From positions 310,001-374,000 of the forward strand of contig NZ_FMAE01000008.1 in the NCBI RefSeq assembly GCF_900094575.1: a stretch of 64,000 nucleotides of DNA, written 5' to 3'. Of this stretch, positions 8,408-16,704 are shown piece after piece. This DNA is from Bradyrhizobium yuanmingense (GTDB lineage Bacteria > Pseudomonadota > Alphaproteobacteria > Rhizobiales > Xanthobacteraceae). Each line of letters begins with the position of its first letter. Within the stretch, counting starts at the first letter, position 1. The notes beneath the pieces were generated by a model. It was given only the letters and a program-made list of their open reading frames with translations, had not been told where the DNA came from and did not search any database. Both the position numbers and the translations under genes were made by a program.

Positions 8408-10420
8408 TTATCGAGAACCCCTTTGCGAACTCTGCGCGTGCACCTGGTCGAGGAACGTCGGATCGAGTTCCGAAATCAGGCCTTCGAAATAGATCTTACC
8501 ATCAGCCGAGGCTGACCGGTACGCGGTCACAAGGGTTGGCTTGAGGGCAGGGCGATGCCTAACGACGAGGCTGACGTCCCGTTTGATCAATTCCCGCAGG
8601 TCGGGCTCCCGCACCATGACATCTGCGGCGAGTGCGACCGATACGCGCAACGGAAGCAGGTCCAAATCATTCGGCGCAGTATAGTATGACATTCTGAGCA
8701 TCGCTGCCGTGTTGGGCTGGGGCGAACTGTGCTTCGACGTCGCCGCGAGCAAGAGCCAAATGTCGCCGCGGAGTGGCGAAGAGCGCAATGCACGGGCAAA
8801 CTCGTCCGAAGTCATGGGAGGAGCTGTCCTTTGTTCGTCGGCAGCCAGAGCTGAATCCCGGTTGAATGTTGATTCCCCTCGGATCAACAAATCTTTGCGC
8901 GCTGCCGCAAGGGAAATCGTCTTCGACATCGCGCTCGGCCCTGCTGCTGCAGTCGACAGAACTACCGGCAAAGACGATCTTGCACCGAGATACCGCTCAG
9001 GAAGGGCCATCCACGCTGCCTCCACGATCAGCACAATACCAAGTACCATCAGGCTAACGCGGGGCCAAATGGCGACTACCGTTGGGGTCAACGTTCGGCG
9101 AGGCGCAGGTGCTTGAACTGCAATTTGGTCAGACGTCGCTTTCGGCCCAGAAGATATGGCGTCACGTCCTGCGTCGGAGAGGCTTTGACCGAACGCCAGC
9201 CCAAAAAGCGCAGCGACCAGAAGCGATGCTCCTAAACCCAGAATACCATGATCGGAAAACGCGAGTATCGTCACTGCAATCAATGCACCGGCGCCCAGCG
9301 CTGGGAAGACGTAATCGTAAGCACGCGACAGAGCACGTCTGATCAGCACAGAAGCGCAGAGCAAGGCAGCAACCACGACCGCGCAGAGAAAAGCCCACCC
9401 CATGTCTATAACGATCGTGGCGGCGGCGGTTGGTCTTTCCAGGGAGTCGCCAACTCCGGCGTCCTGATAAATCGGCAAAAGTACCGTCGAAGCACCCGCA
9501 CCGGATCCTGCCGGCGCGACGTCCTGCAGCATCCGTTCTGTCGCGGCCTGACTGCTCATTGACAAGACGGTCGTCAGATCGGTGTTCGTTCTGAAGGGAA
9601 TGACCGTAGCCGTGGCAATGAAGACAATCGTGGCAGTCGCAAGGACGCCAGCGGTACCCCACAATCCCGGGAACCACCTGCGAACCGCGAACACCGAGAG
9701 CAAGATTTCTGAGCCGAGGAGGGCCGAGACGAGTGCAGTTGAGTTGCCCCGAATGAGCAGCGCCGCCATACAGACAATCAATGCGATGGTCGCGACGGAC
9801 AACGCAGGGAGAGGGCCTAGCGCAATTGTTCCTGGCCGACTGCGTCGGAGTATTTGATCGACCGCACGAATTGCCGTTGCGCAGGAGAGCAACACACCGA
9901 GCACCGCGACGGTTGAGCCATCGGGCCCAGCCACACCGGTTATTTCCCTGCCGAACCACAAGGCGGTAACGATTGTGGCTATCGACAGCAGAATATGTAG
10001 CAGTCGCGCTGCGCGATGTCGGTCAAGCGCGATGACTGCTGCAGTGAGACCTGCAGCAAGCACGGCGCAATACTGCACGAGCGAGAACATGGTCGCCGTA
10101 GTGTCGACTGTGATTTTTTCGGCGAGGGGCTCGTTTAAGGTCGCCGATGCAGTAGCCCAAATGGGATTGCCGAGTTTGCCAATCGGCATCGGCACCGCCT
10201 GCAAAGCCATCCAGAGCGCCGGAGCCGCGAGTACAACGACGAGACTAGGACGGAGCAGTTTAGCAAGCCCGAGGGAGGAGGGAGGTAGAAAGATCGCGAC
10301 CGTTAGCGCCGCTGTTGCGAGTACGACCGATATCAATACCCAGGCCTGCAGGCTTTCTGGCATTGCAAACGCCGCGGCAATCGCCACCAACTCGGCCAAT
10401 ATGACAAGCCGGACCATCAT
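8408..10420 (-). CDS. Wzy/O-antigen-ligase-like membrane protein (670 aa)
   Basis: A large integral membrane protein with about a dozen hydrophobic segments in residues 5-420 and a soluble C-terminal part of about 200 residues. The motif LWMALQAVPMP...GNPIWATASATLNEP and the periplasmic-loop arrangement resemble O-antigen ligase/polymerase family members found beside Wzc-type proteins. It would polymerise or ligate lipid-linked repeat units at the periplasmic face. It lies between the priming transferase and the Wzc-like gene on the same strand, as in many exopolysaccharide operons. A second polymerase-like protein is at 42850. Family assignment is by topology and a few motifs, so moderate. 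Start ATG 10420 (or 10417). Confidence 0.65.
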   Translation of the reverse strand: MMVRLVILAELVAIAAAFAMPESLQAWVLISVVLATAALTVAIFLPPSSLGLAKLLRPSLVVVLAAPALWMALQAVPMPIGKLGNPIWATASATLNEPLAEKITVDTTATMFSLVQYCAVLAAGLTAAVIALDRHRAARLLHILLSIATIVTALWFGREITGVAGPDGSTVAVLGVLLSCATAIRAVDQILRRSRPGTIALGPLPALSVATIALIVCMAALLIRGNSTALVSALLGSEILLSVFAVRRWFPGLWGTAGVLATATIVFIATATVIPFRTNTDLTTVLSMSSQAATERMLQDVAPAGSGAGASTVLLPIYQDAGVGDSLERPTAAATIVIDMGWAFLCAVVVAALLCASVLIRRALSRAYDYVFPALGAGALIAVTILAFSDHGILGLGASLLVAALFGLAFGQSLSDAGRDAISSGPKATSDQIAVQAPAPRRTLTPTVVAIWPRVSLMVLGIVLIVEAAWMALPERYLGARSSLPVVLSTAAAGPSAMSKTISLAAARKDLLIRGESTFNRDSALAADEQRTAPPMTSDEFARALRSSPLRGDIWLLLAATSKHSSPQPNTAAMLRMSYYTAPNDLDLLPLRVSVALAADVMVREPDLRELIKRDVSLVVRHRPALKPTLVTAYRSASADGKIYFEGLISELDPTFLDQVHAQSSQRGSR

Positions 10421-10498
10421 GTGAACACCCGTGGTATTGTGCGGTCACTCCGCTGATCCCTCAGGCCAGCTAAAGGGGCAGGCCGCTATGAGCGAGCC

Positions 10499-12835
10499 TC
10501 AAGAGCCAGAAAGACCGTAACGGATGTAATGGCTATCATGGTAATAGTAGCTCCGATGACCGTCATATCGAGCCATCGCCTTGGTATCGGTCTTGCTGAG
10601 AACTGCCCCAATCAGAGATTCGTGAACGTTTGGTGCCGTGTGCAGTGCGTGTTGCACGACATCAATCTTGGTCCGGCCCCATTCAACAACGAGAATGTAG
10701 CAGTCAATCAGGGATGAAGTGGCTCGAACATCCACCAACGGCGTCAAGGGCGGAAGGTCGACGATGATGTAGTCATACTCGGCTCGTAAACGGTCGAAGA
10801 GTTTGCTTATCGAGTCCGCGCAAAGAATTTCGCTGGTGTGGAGCAAAGGTCCGCGACGCACGGCGGGCAGAAATGCAAGATTGGTCGTCGGGTCCCTCCA
10901 GACAGCTTCGGCGAGCGACCGGCTACCGTTTGCTACTTCGATGATCCCGCAGGCCGCCTTGGGCGCGAAGATGCCGGTTAGTGACGGATTCCTGAGGTCG
11001 CAATCGACGATGATAGCTCTTTTGCCGGTGTGCCCGATCAACTGTGCGAGCGAGGCTGCAATCGTGGTCTTCCCCTCATTCGGTAACGCAGAGGTAATGC
11101 CGACGACCTGGGAAGAGATTTTCGCCGGGTTGTGGTCGATCGCTAGCTTGATGGAACGAATGGCCTCCGTATATCGAGATAGTGGCATCCCGACCACGGT
11201 CTGATGAATTGCGGTTGGAGACGAGGCTATCCGTCGCTGAACATCATCATCGGTCTTCTGAAGGCGGATTGGTGGTTTGGGAGATTTGCGGGCCGGCAAC
11301 AACGGGACCAAAGATAGACAAGGCAACTCCAGTACGGTTTCCACCTGTGAAGAGGTCCGAAAGACGCGGTCCATGAGGTCTCTGAGGAGCGCCAAGCCGA
11401 TGCCCAGCGCGAGACCGCCGAGAATACCAAACGCCAGGATCAACCTTGCTTTCGGCTTGCTCTTGCTCGCCGGCGGCGAAGCCGGAAAAAGTACCCGCGT
11501 ATCCGAGGTGGGAAACGTCTCCTGCTGTGTAGAGCCCATGTAGCGCTGAAGGAAGGTCTCGTACAAGCTATGCAGGCCCTTTGCCTTGCTTTCCAAGTCC
11601 TTGATGGTCAGCTCAGCAGAATTGACCGAACGGGATTGCGAAACGGCTTTGGATAATTGCTTTTCGATCTCTTCCTGGCGCTGTTTGGCCAGTTCGAATT
11701 CGCTTCGGCTGACCTCGGCAAGTCTCTTGACCTCGTCAAAAATGGAGACGCGGAACTCTCGCGCGCGGTTCCGGATATTGACGACTGCCAAGTGGTCACG
11801 ACCGACCCTCGCGGCCAACTCGGCCTCCCGTCTGGTGAGCTCCAGATATTGCTGGCGTAGCCCGGTAATAATCTGGCTGTTAAGCGCATCCGTTCCAATA
11901 GCATCCAGATTGTCTATCGAGGACGGCTTTTTCGGGTCGACGGCAAGGAGAGTTTCATAACGAGCCAACTTGGCGGTGGCTTCAGATGTCTGAGCACGTG
12001 CGGCGGCCAATCGATTGTTGATCTCCGTGATCTGCTGCTCGTCGATGGGCTTTCCACCCAGAGAAACAATGTTGTTCTGAGCCTTGTAGACGTCGACGGC
12101 ACGTTGCGCGGCGAGGGCTTGGTCCCCCAGATCACGTAGCCTCTCCTGCAGCCAACTGGTTGCCTTGCGATTGGCGTCGAATTTTGCATTGAGCTGGTCT
12201 GCAACATAAGTGTCGGCTATCGCATTCACGATCTCCGCGGCCCGAGCTGCGTTGCTCGAGCTGTAGCTGATCTCAATGACCCGGCTGTACCCGACACGTC
12301 CAGCGGAAAGCCGACTGAGAAATGCGTCTACGAGAGTGTCCGATGGTTCGCCATTCGTCTCGGGTGGCGCATCCTTCTTCGATCTAGTCGAGGGCCATGG
12401 CCAAATTCGTTGCCAGAGCGCCTGCAAAGAGAGGCCGGATGCACTAAAGTCCGGATCCTCGGCCAGTTTCAACTTGTTAATTACTGCAACCGCATTGGCC
12501 TTTGATCTCAGGAGCTGAAGCTGTGTCTCGATCTGACTGAGATCGAAGGCCGGCTCGGCGAGGAGTGATTGCTGCTGGACAAATTGAGGCCTGGGATTGG
12601 CCAAAAGGATCTGAACCTGCGCCGTATAGGTTGGGGAAGCCACACGGAGATAGAGCAAGCTGGCCGCAGTGGCGAGTACGGCGGTAACAAGGATTACGAG
12701 ATACTGACGCCGTAGAAGCCCGATGCCGAAATTGATGACGTCGGTGATCCCTCCACCGTCCGCCTGGGCGGGTTGCGCCGGTCCGTTCACCGGCAGCCGC
12801 ATTCTATCCGCATGTTGAAGATTGTTCTGAAGCAT
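10499..12835 (-). CDS. Polysaccharide co-polymerase with tyrosine kinase (Wzc/ExoP family)
   Basis: A 778-residue inner-membrane protein that controls chain length and couples polymerisation to export. Near the N-terminus is a membrane segment (YLVILVTAVLATAASLLYL) followed by a Wzz-type periplasmic domain with long coiled coils, a second membrane segment (LILAFGILGGLALGIGLAL) and a cytoplasmic BY-kinase domain. Kinase motifs are ALPNEGKTT (Walker A, about residue 580), AIIVDCDLRNP (Walker A') and YDYIIVDLPPLTP (Walker B). The C-terminus ends in a tyrosine cluster (RSYYYHDSHYIRY), the usual autophosphorylation site. ATG 12835 is preferred (MLQNN start); ATG 12889 is in frame and would add 18 residues. 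It is divergent from rfbC. Confidence 0.92.
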   Translation of the reverse strand: MLQNNLQHADRMRLPVNGPAQPAQADGGGITDVINFGIGLLRRQYLVILVTAVLATAASLLYLRVASPTYTAQVQILLANPRPQFVQQQSLLAEPAFDLSQIETQLQLLRSKANAVAVINKLKLAEDPDFSASGLSLQALWQRIWPWPSTRSKKDAPPETNGEPSDTLVDAFLSRLSAGRVGYSRVIEISYSSSNAARAAEIVNAIADTYVADQLNAKFDANRKATSWLQERLRDLGDQALAAQRAVDVYKAQNNIVSLGGKPIDEQQITEINNRLAAARAQTSEATAKLARYETLLAVDPKKPSSIDNLDAIGTDALNSQIITGLRQQYLELTRREAELAARVGRDHLAVVNIRNRAREFRVSIFDEVKRLAEVSRSEFELAKQRQEEIEKQLSKAVSQSRSVNSAELTIKDLESKAKGLHSLYETFLQRYMGSTQQETFPTSDTRVLFPASPPASKSKPKARLILAFGILGGLALGIGLALLRDLMDRVFRTSSQVETVLELPCLSLVPLLPARKSPKPPIRLQKTDDDVQRRIASSPTAIHQTVVGMPLSRYTEAIRSIKLAIDHNPAKISSQVVGITSALPNEGKTTIAASLAQLIGHTGKRAIIVDCDLRNPSLTGIFAPKAACGIIEVANGSRSLAEAVWRDPTTNLAFLPAVRRGPLLHTSEILCADSISKLFDRLRAEYDYIIVDLPPLTPLVDVRATSSLIDCYILVVEWGRTKIDVVQHALHTAPNVHESLIGAVLSKTDTKAMARYDGHRSYYYHDSHYIRYGLSGS

Positions 12836-12889
12836 CACGTACCTGTCCGACGATTGGTCACATTGCGCCCGCCCGCCCGCAGGCGGCAT

Positions 12890-13176
12890 TTAAAGCGATC
12901 TGCGAGATGGTATGAAATTATATACCTTATAAAAACTTGCTTGCCAAATTAAATAGACAATATATTAATCGAAGTGGAGATGAAAAATGCAGGTGTGGCG
13001 GCTTTGCTCAAAGGGGCGTTTGCTAATGCCCTGAGATTTCCGTGACTTGCAGGCTGATCTAACGGCTTTCGCCGAAATCGTGCGACGGTTTCGTGGTTGA
13101 TTGTGAGCGTGAAGATTAATCTCGACGGGGATTATGGTCCGCCTCAACGAATTGAGAGCGGACAGAAGGGTACCCA
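12890..13176. promoter_or_regulatory. Divergent promoter region between the Wzc-like gene and rfbC
   Basis: An AT-rich island spans about 12910-12970 (TATGAAATTATATACCTTAT and neighbouring sequence), most likely holding the promoter of the minus-strand Wzc gene and possibly a plus-strand one for rfbCBDA. It includes the 17-base word at 12944-12960 that recurs near 41294. The second half is GC-rich and forms an mRNA leader for rfbC. Confidence 0.5.
12944..12960 (+). repeat. 17-bp intergenic word, copy 1
   Basis: CCAAATTAAATAGACAA. Matches 16 of 17 bases of the word at 41294-41310, also inside an AT-rich island downstream of the start of a minus-strand gene. It may be a regulator site or a fragment of a duplicated promoter. 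Confidence 0.5.
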
Positions 13177-13734
13177 ATGTTGGAGCTGCGATCCTTGGCG
13201 ATCCCTGATGTCAAAGTCATTCGCACAGATCGGTTTTCCGACGCCCGCGGTTACTTCTCTGAGACCTTCCAGCGATCAGCGTTTGCAGAGAAGGGAATTC
13301 TCCATGACTTTGTTCAAGACAATCAGTCCAGCTCGGATCAGATCGGCACGGTGCGCGGCCTGCACTTCCAGCGGCCGCCGTTCGCCCAGGCGAAGTTGAT
13401 ACGGGTGTTGAGCGGGGCGATTCTCGATATTGCAGTTGACCTCCGGCGTTCATCGCCCAGCTTCGGCAAGCACATCGCGATACAGCTGGATAGTGAAACC
13501 GGCGAGCAGGTGTTCATCCCGAAGGGGTTTGCGCACGGCTTCTGTACGCTGCAGCCCAAGACCGTCGTCTTATACAAAGTCGACCAGGTCTATGCCCCAA
13601 GTCATGACGGTGGCGTTTATTGGGCTGATCCAAGGTTAGCGATCGAGTGGCCCGTGACGTCCTCAGAAGCCCACGTGTCGCCAAAGGATCAGACTCTTCC
13701 TACGCTCAGCCAGCTCGGTTGCGTTTTCGACTAG
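13177..13734 (+). CDS. rfbC: dTDP-4-dehydrorhamnose 3,5-epimerase
   Basis: A 185-residue cytosolic cupin enzyme, third step of dTDP-L-rhamnose synthesis: it epimerises C3 and C5 of dTDP-4-keto-6-deoxyglucose. It shows DARGYFSETF, the catalytic His region GTVRGLHFQ, and FIPKGFAHGF and LYKVDQVYAPSHDGG, all in family order; length is typical. ATG 13177 is preceded by AGAAGGG. It is the first gene of rfbC-rfbB-rfbD-rfbA, with rfbB 14 nt downstream. Rhamnose made here probably feeds the exopolysaccharide or LPS built by the surrounding transferases. Confidence 0.97.
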   Translation: MLELRSLAIPDVKVIRTDRFSDARGYFSETFQRSAFAEKGILHDFVQDNQSSSDQIGTVRGLHFQRPPFAQAKLIRVLSGAILDIAVDLRRSSPSFGKHIAIQLDSETGEQVFIPKGFAHGFCTLQPKTVVLYKVDQVYAPSHDGGVYWADPRLAIEWPVTSSEAHVSPKDQTLPTLSQLGCVFD

Positions 13735-13748
13735 TGGAGACGAGTAGA

Positions 13749-14807
13749 ATGCGTATCTTGGTGACCGGCGGAGCGGGCTTTATCGGTTCTGCGGTCTGTC
13801 GCCGTTTGGTGCTACAGACCGGTGCCGCAGTGATCAACATAGACAAGTTGACGTATGCAGCCAATCTGGCTTCGCTCGCGAGCATCGAGAAGCTGGAGAC
13901 TTATGCGTTCCTGCAATCCGACATCTGCCATCGCGCGGCCATGGATCTTGCGTTCGCTGACTATGAGCCTGACGCGATCATACATCTGGCCGCCGAAAGC
14001 CACGTCGACCGCTCCATCAACGGACCCGACGCCTTCGTCAATACCAATGTGGTTGGCACCTACACGCTCTTGGAGACGGCCAGAGCTTACTACGAACGTC
14101 TACCGGCTTCGAGGCGGAGGCACTTCCGATTCATCCATGTGTCGACAGACGAAGTCTACGGCTCGTTGGGACCAGATGATCTATTTCGCGAGGATACGCC
14201 CTACAGGCCGAGCTCGCCCTATTCGGCGAGCAAGGCCGCCGCGGACCACCTCGCACTCGCGTGGTTTCGGACCTACGGCCTGCCGGTGATGGTGTCGAAC
14301 TGCTCGAACAATTACGGGCCGTATCAGTTTCCGGAAAAGCTCATCCCGCTGACGATTCTCAATGCGATCGACCGGAAGCCTCTGCCGGTCTATGGCGACG
14401 GAAGGAATATCCGCGACTGGCTTCACGTCGATGATCATGCCGCGGGCTTGATACGACTTTTGCACGAAGGAAGGCCCGGCGAGAAGTACAACTTCGGCGG
14501 AGATGCCCAGCGATCCAACCTGGAGGTCGTCACCCGGATCTGTGACGTTGTGGATCGCTTATCTCCGGGCGCGGGGTGCAGACGTTCTCTCATTACGTTC
14601 GTGCCGGATCGTCCCGGGCATGATGCCCGCTATGCAATAGACGCATCGAAAGCACATCGCGAGCTCGGCTGGAAACCGATCAGAACCTTCGAACACGGCC
14701 TGTTCGAAACCGTCGGATGGTATCTCAAGAACCGCGCCTGGTGGGAGCGTGCTCGTAGTGGGGTCTATGACGGCTCGCGTCTGGGTCTCCTGGCCGCCCA
14801 AAACTGA
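13749..14807 (+). CDS. rfbB: dTDP-glucose 4,6-dehydratase
   Basis: A 352-residue short-chain dehydrogenase-type enzyme, second step of dTDP-L-rhamnose synthesis. It shows the NAD-binding MRILVTGGAGFIGS, the HLAAESHVDRS block, VSTDEVYGSLG and the catalytic YSASKAAAD, then NNYGPYQFPEKLIP. The start at ATG 13749 follows GGAGACGAG and matches the conserved N-terminus; upstream in-frame sequence is inside rfbC. The next gene, rfbD, starts 7 nt after the stop. Nothing is unusual. Confidence 0.97.
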   Translation: MRILVTGGAGFIGSAVCRRLVLQTGAAVINIDKLTYAANLASLASIEKLETYAFLQSDICHRAAMDLAFADYEPDAIIHLAAESHVDRSINGPDAFVNTNVVGTYTLLETARAYYERLPASRRRHFRFIHVSTDEVYGSLGPDDLFREDTPYRPSSPYSASKAAADHLALAWFRTYGLPVMVSNCSNNYGPYQFPEKLIPLTILNAIDRKPLPVYGDGRNIRDWLHVDDHAAGLIRLLHEGRPGEKYNFGGDAQRSNLEVVTRICDVVDRLSPGAGCRRSLITFVPDRPGHDARYAIDASKAHRELGWKPIRTFEHGLFETVGWYLKNRAWWERARSGVYDGSRLGLLAAQN

Positions 14808-14814
14808 GGTGGAG

Positions 14815-15804
14815 ATGACAGATCGGCCAATCCTCTTTGCCGGACGGAATGGTCAGCTGGCAATGTGCCTTCGTGATCTTGCCACAACGCGCGGTTTGCC
14901 TGCGGTGGCTCTCGGGCGCCCAGAACTCGATCTGGAGAATCGGGAAGGTATCGACAAGCTCATTGCGTCGATCGGGCCGTCTGCGATCATCAACACGGCC
15001 GCCTATACGGCGGTAGATCAGGCCGAATCTGAAGCGGCGAGGGCCTTCAGCATCAATCGCGATGGCGCGGCCGCGCTGGCGGATGTCGCGTGGCAAATGA
15101 ACATTCCGCTCATCCATCTCTCGACCGACTATGTATTCGACGGTGCGAAACCCGAGGCGTACGACGAAAGCGACATTCCGGCGCCGTTGAACGTCTACGG
15201 CGCATCCAAGCTTGCCGGGGAGGCTGCTGTATTGGCAGCGCACCCGCTCGCGACCGTGATCAGATGCTCCTGGCTTTACAGTCCCTATGGCAGCAACTTC
15301 GTCCGAACGATGCTGCGGCTATGCGAGACGCAGCAGGTCGTAAGGGTTGTCAGCGACCAACATGGTAACCCGACTTACGCGTTCGACCTCGCAGAAGCAG
15401 TCCTTCGGATCGCTCAGCAATCACTAACCGACGATCGCAGGGCCACGGCCGGCATCTTTCATCTCGGTGGCCAAGGCGAGGCAAGCTGGTACGATTTTGC
15501 GCAGGCAATCTTTCACGAGTGTTCCCGTCGTGGAGCGCGGATTCGGGCGCTCGAGGCGATCACGACTGAGGAGTTTCCGACCGCTGCGCGCCGGCCTCTG
15601 AACTCGCGTCTGGACTCATCCAAGGCCGAACGCGTGTTCGGGATCCGCTTGGCGCCTTGGCGCCATTCACTCCAAGCTTGTCTGGACCAGCTGGTCGGAG
15701 AAGGAGAAGCCGATGCTGAAGGGAATCGTGCTGGCTGGCGGCAGCGGAACGCGCCTCTATCCGATCACACGAGTGGTCAGCAAGCAGTTGCTTCCGATCT
15801 ATGA
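14815..15804 (+). CDS. rfbD: dTDP-4-dehydrorhamnose reductase
   Basis: A 329-residue NADPH-dependent reductase, last step of dTDP-L-rhamnose synthesis. It shows ILFAGRNGQLA at the N-terminus, NTAAYTAVDQAE, LSTDYVFDG and the catalytic YGASKLAGE. ATG 14815 has GAGGTGGAG just upstream. The normal family end would fall near HSLQACLDQLV; here the frame runs about 30 residues further and overlaps the start of rfbA by 92 nt (15713-15804). The extra tail has no family counterpart and probably reflects loss of the original stop by a small mutation. The catalytic part is intact, so the enzyme should work. Confidence 0.95.
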   Translation: MTDRPILFAGRNGQLAMCLRDLATTRGLPAVALGRPELDLENREGIDKLIASIGPSAIINTAAYTAVDQAESEAARAFSINRDGAAALADVAWQMNIPLIHLSTDYVFDGAKPEAYDESDIPAPLNVYGASKLAGEAAVLAAHPLATVIRCSWLYSPYGSNFVRTMLRLCETQQVVRVVSDQHGNPTYAFDLAEAVLRIAQQSLTDDRRATAGIFHLGGQGEASWYDFAQAIFHECSRRGARIRALEAITTEEFPTAARRPLNSRLDSSKAERVFGIRLAPWRHSLQACLDQLVGEGEADAEGNRAGWRQRNAPLSDHTSGQQAVASDL

Positions 15805-16600
15805 CAAGCCCATGATCTACTATCCCCTGTCGACGCTGATGCTGGCAGGGATCCGCGAAATTCTGATCATCACCACGCCGTCGGATCGGTGTCAGTTCGA
15901 GGGATTGCTAGGCGACGGCAGCCAATGGGGGATCAAGCTTAGCTATGCCGAACAAACCCGCCCCGCTGGTCTGGCAGACGCGTTCATTGTCGGGGCCGAT
16001 TTCATCGGAAGCGATCGCGTGGCGATGGTGCTTGGGGATAATATTTTCTTCGGCGATGGCCTGAGCGAGTTGCTTGCCAGGGCGGCAGGTCGCGCGGAAG
16101 GCGCAACCGTCTTTGCCTATCACGTGCGAGACCCAGAACGGTACGGCGTGGTCGCGTTTGATGAAGCGGACCGCCCCGTGTCGATCGAAGAGAAACCCAA
16201 ACGGCCGGCTTCGAACTGGGCAATCACGGGGCTGTATTTTTTCGACAACCGCGTCGTCCGCTACGCTCGCCGTGTCGAGCCATCGGCGCGCGGCGAGCTC
16301 GAGATTACCGATCTTCAGATGCGTTACCTTTCGGCCAATGCGCTCCACGTTGAACGCATGGGGCGGGGATTTGCGTGGTTGGATACCGGCACGGTCGAAT
16401 CTCTCATCGACGCAGGGACGTTCGTCCAGACCCTGGAGAAGCGGCAGGGAATGAAGATTGCGTGCCTCGAGGAGATCGCGTTCAGACTTGGCTTCATTGA
16501 TCGCGATCAACTCCTAGCGTTGGCTCAACCATTGGAGAAGAGCGGCTACGGCAAATATCTGAGCGAAATCACGCGACTGCCGCAGTTTGCCTCGCGCTAG
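15713..16600 (+). CDS. rfbA: Glucose-1-phosphate thymidylyltransferase
   Basis: A 295-residue nucleotidyltransferase that makes dTDP-glucose, the first step of dTDP-L-rhamnose synthesis. It shows GIVLAGGSGTRLYPIT, the KQLLPIYDKPMIYYPL block, VMVLGDNIFFGD-type metal-binding Asp, and FAWLDTGTVESL. Length and motifs are canonical. ATG 15713 lies inside the 3' end of rfbD, with GGAGAAGC upstream as ribosome-binding site, so the pair may be translationally coupled. It closes the rfbCBDA operon; an AT-rich island follows before the next gene. Confidence 0.97.
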   Translation: MLKGIVLAGGSGTRLYPITRVVSKQLLPIYDKPMIYYPLSTLMLAGIREILIITTPSDRCQFEGLLGDGSQWGIKLSYAEQTRPAGLADAFIVGADFIGSDRVAMVLGDNIFFGDGLSELLARAAGRAEGATVFAYHVRDPERYGVVAFDEADRPVSIEEKPKRPASNWAITGLYFFDNRVVRYARRVEPSARGELEITDLQMRYLSANALHVERMGRGFAWLDTGTVESLIDAGTFVQTLEKRQGMKIACLEEIAFRLGFIDRDQLLALAQPLEKSGYGKYLSEITRLPQFASR

Positions 16601-16704
16601 CACCACTCGGCCGATATCGAAGCCGGCTTAAATTATATGTATTGAATTGACCATGGTTTAAAATGCGATTAAAATATTAAGATGCGATTATTTATTTAAT
16701 CGGT
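16601..16704. promoter_or_regulatory. AT-rich island with a direct ATGCGATTA repeat, before the giant gene
   Basis: About 75 bp of A/T-dominated sequence (16628-16700). ATGCGATTA occurs twice, at 16663-16671 and 16682-16690, 19 bases apart, so both copies would lie on nearly the same helix face (two turns). This is a plausible operator or H-NS nucleation site for the type I secretion cassette 1. Confidence 0.5.
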
